Assembly: GCF_046630445.1 (NCBI RefSeq)
Contig: NC_092335.1
Coordinates: 631,291,501-631,355,500, forward strand
DNA length: 64,000 nt
Direction of reading: 5' to 3'
Origin: Rutidosis leptorrhynchoides
Lineage: Eukaryota; Streptophyta; Magnoliopsida; Asterales; Asteraceae
The position numbers and the translations under genes were made by a program. The notes under the pieces were generated by a model. The model ran no database searches, was not told where the DNA came from, and worked only from the letters and a program-made list of their open reading frames with translations. Shown here piece after piece: positions 63,601 through 64,000 of the stretch (position 1 is the stretch's first letter; each line of letters starts with the position of its first letter).

Positions 63601-64000
63601 ACTAATAAGATGTAGCTTCGTGTTTCCCTTTTCTCCGTACACCATTAAGGGTTCTCCTTCTTCTCGTACAATGCGAATTGCATTTTTATAACATACGATC
63701 TCTGATTTCACCTTCTTCAGCCAGTCCATGCCAACTATTACATCAAAACTCCCTAACTCTACTGGTATCAAATCAATCTTAAATATTTCGCTACCCAGTT
63801 TAATTTCTCGATTCCGGCATATATAATCTGCCTAAATTAATTTACCGTTTGCTAATTCGAGTAAAAATTTACTATCCAACGGCGTCAATGGACAACTTAA
63901 TTTAGCACAAAAATCTCTACTCATATAGCTTCTATCCGCACCCGAATCAAATAAAACGTAAGCAGATTTATTGTCAATAAGAAACGTACCCGTAACAAGC
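60661..64000 (-). pseudogene. pol region of A' (protease to chromodomain-like end)
   Basis: Reads from the window edge: the protease part, then RT ([29 protein letters not shown]), RNase H, integrase ([51 protein letters not shown]) and the tail [20 protein letters not shown]. Very close to the pol of A. Broken in at least a couple of places; gag lies outside the window. Confidence 0.9.

Larger units (their letters stand above)
56612..64000 (-). mobile_element. Element A', second copy of A's gypsy family, runs off the window; broken
   Basis: From right to left on the minus strand: pol 60,661-64,000, polypurine block, one LTR 57,338-60,625 (3,288 bp, same ends as A), then a primer site (reads GTTGGTATCCGAGCGTTGG) and the acidic leader ORF cut off at 56,612. 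One LTR with internal sequence on both sides means two units in head-to-tail order sharing that LTR, as unequal recombination produces. No target duplication can be checked. Coding parts are broken. Confidence 0.85.

Overview
This window looks like nuclear DNA of a repeat-rich flowering plant. It is AT-rich, the genes have introns with plant-like GT-AG sites, and almost everything recognisable is transposon-derived: a Helitron, LINE, SINEs and long-LTR Ty3/gypsy elements. The long LTRs and the F-box-bearing gypsy element recall Asteraceae genomes, but that is an impression, not proof. I see no rRNA or tRNA genes and no bacterial or organellar features.

Left part (1-3.7 kb): remains of a host ER-retention-receptor-like (ERD2 family) gene on the minus strand, with a small SINE in one intron, followed by unassigned AT-rich DNA.

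Helitron (3,716-22,136, minus strand, 18.4 kb): both ends are visible. The 5' end is TC next to A and the 3' end is CTAG next to T, with an 8-bp terminal hairpin. From its 5' end it carries an RPA70-like single-strand-DNA-binding gene, an unassigned small ORF, a multi-exon RepHel gene (HUH/two-tyrosine Rep plus PIF1-type helicase), and near its 3' end an almost complete captured TGA-type bZIP transcription factor gene (basic-zipper plus DOG1 domain, about eight exons). In-frame stops and a frameshift suggest this copy is decayed.

Middle spacer (22.1-26.9 kb): a possible host exon, a second Helitron 3' end, a second SINE, and a LINE whose RT-bearing part is split into opposite strands in the way twin priming produces.

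Retrotransposon nest (26.9-64 kb): element B (minus) has its LTR at 26,878-52,932. Element A (plus, 28,495-51,078, 5-bp duplication ACATG) sits inside that LTR. Element N (minus, 30,854-40,271, duplication TTTGA) sits inside the 5' LTR of A. N is the youngest: its LTRs are essentially identical and its gag-pol frame of about 1,550 codons is open. A is older and broken. Between its 5' LTR and gag it carries two extra ORFs, an acidic repeat protein and an F-box protein of the At2g35280-like kind. Right of B's internal remnant is a second copy of A's family (A', minus), in which one LTR is flanked on both sides by internal sequence; it runs off the window.

The most unusual content is host-gene cargo: the TGA factor in the Helitron and the F-box ORF in the gypsy leader.
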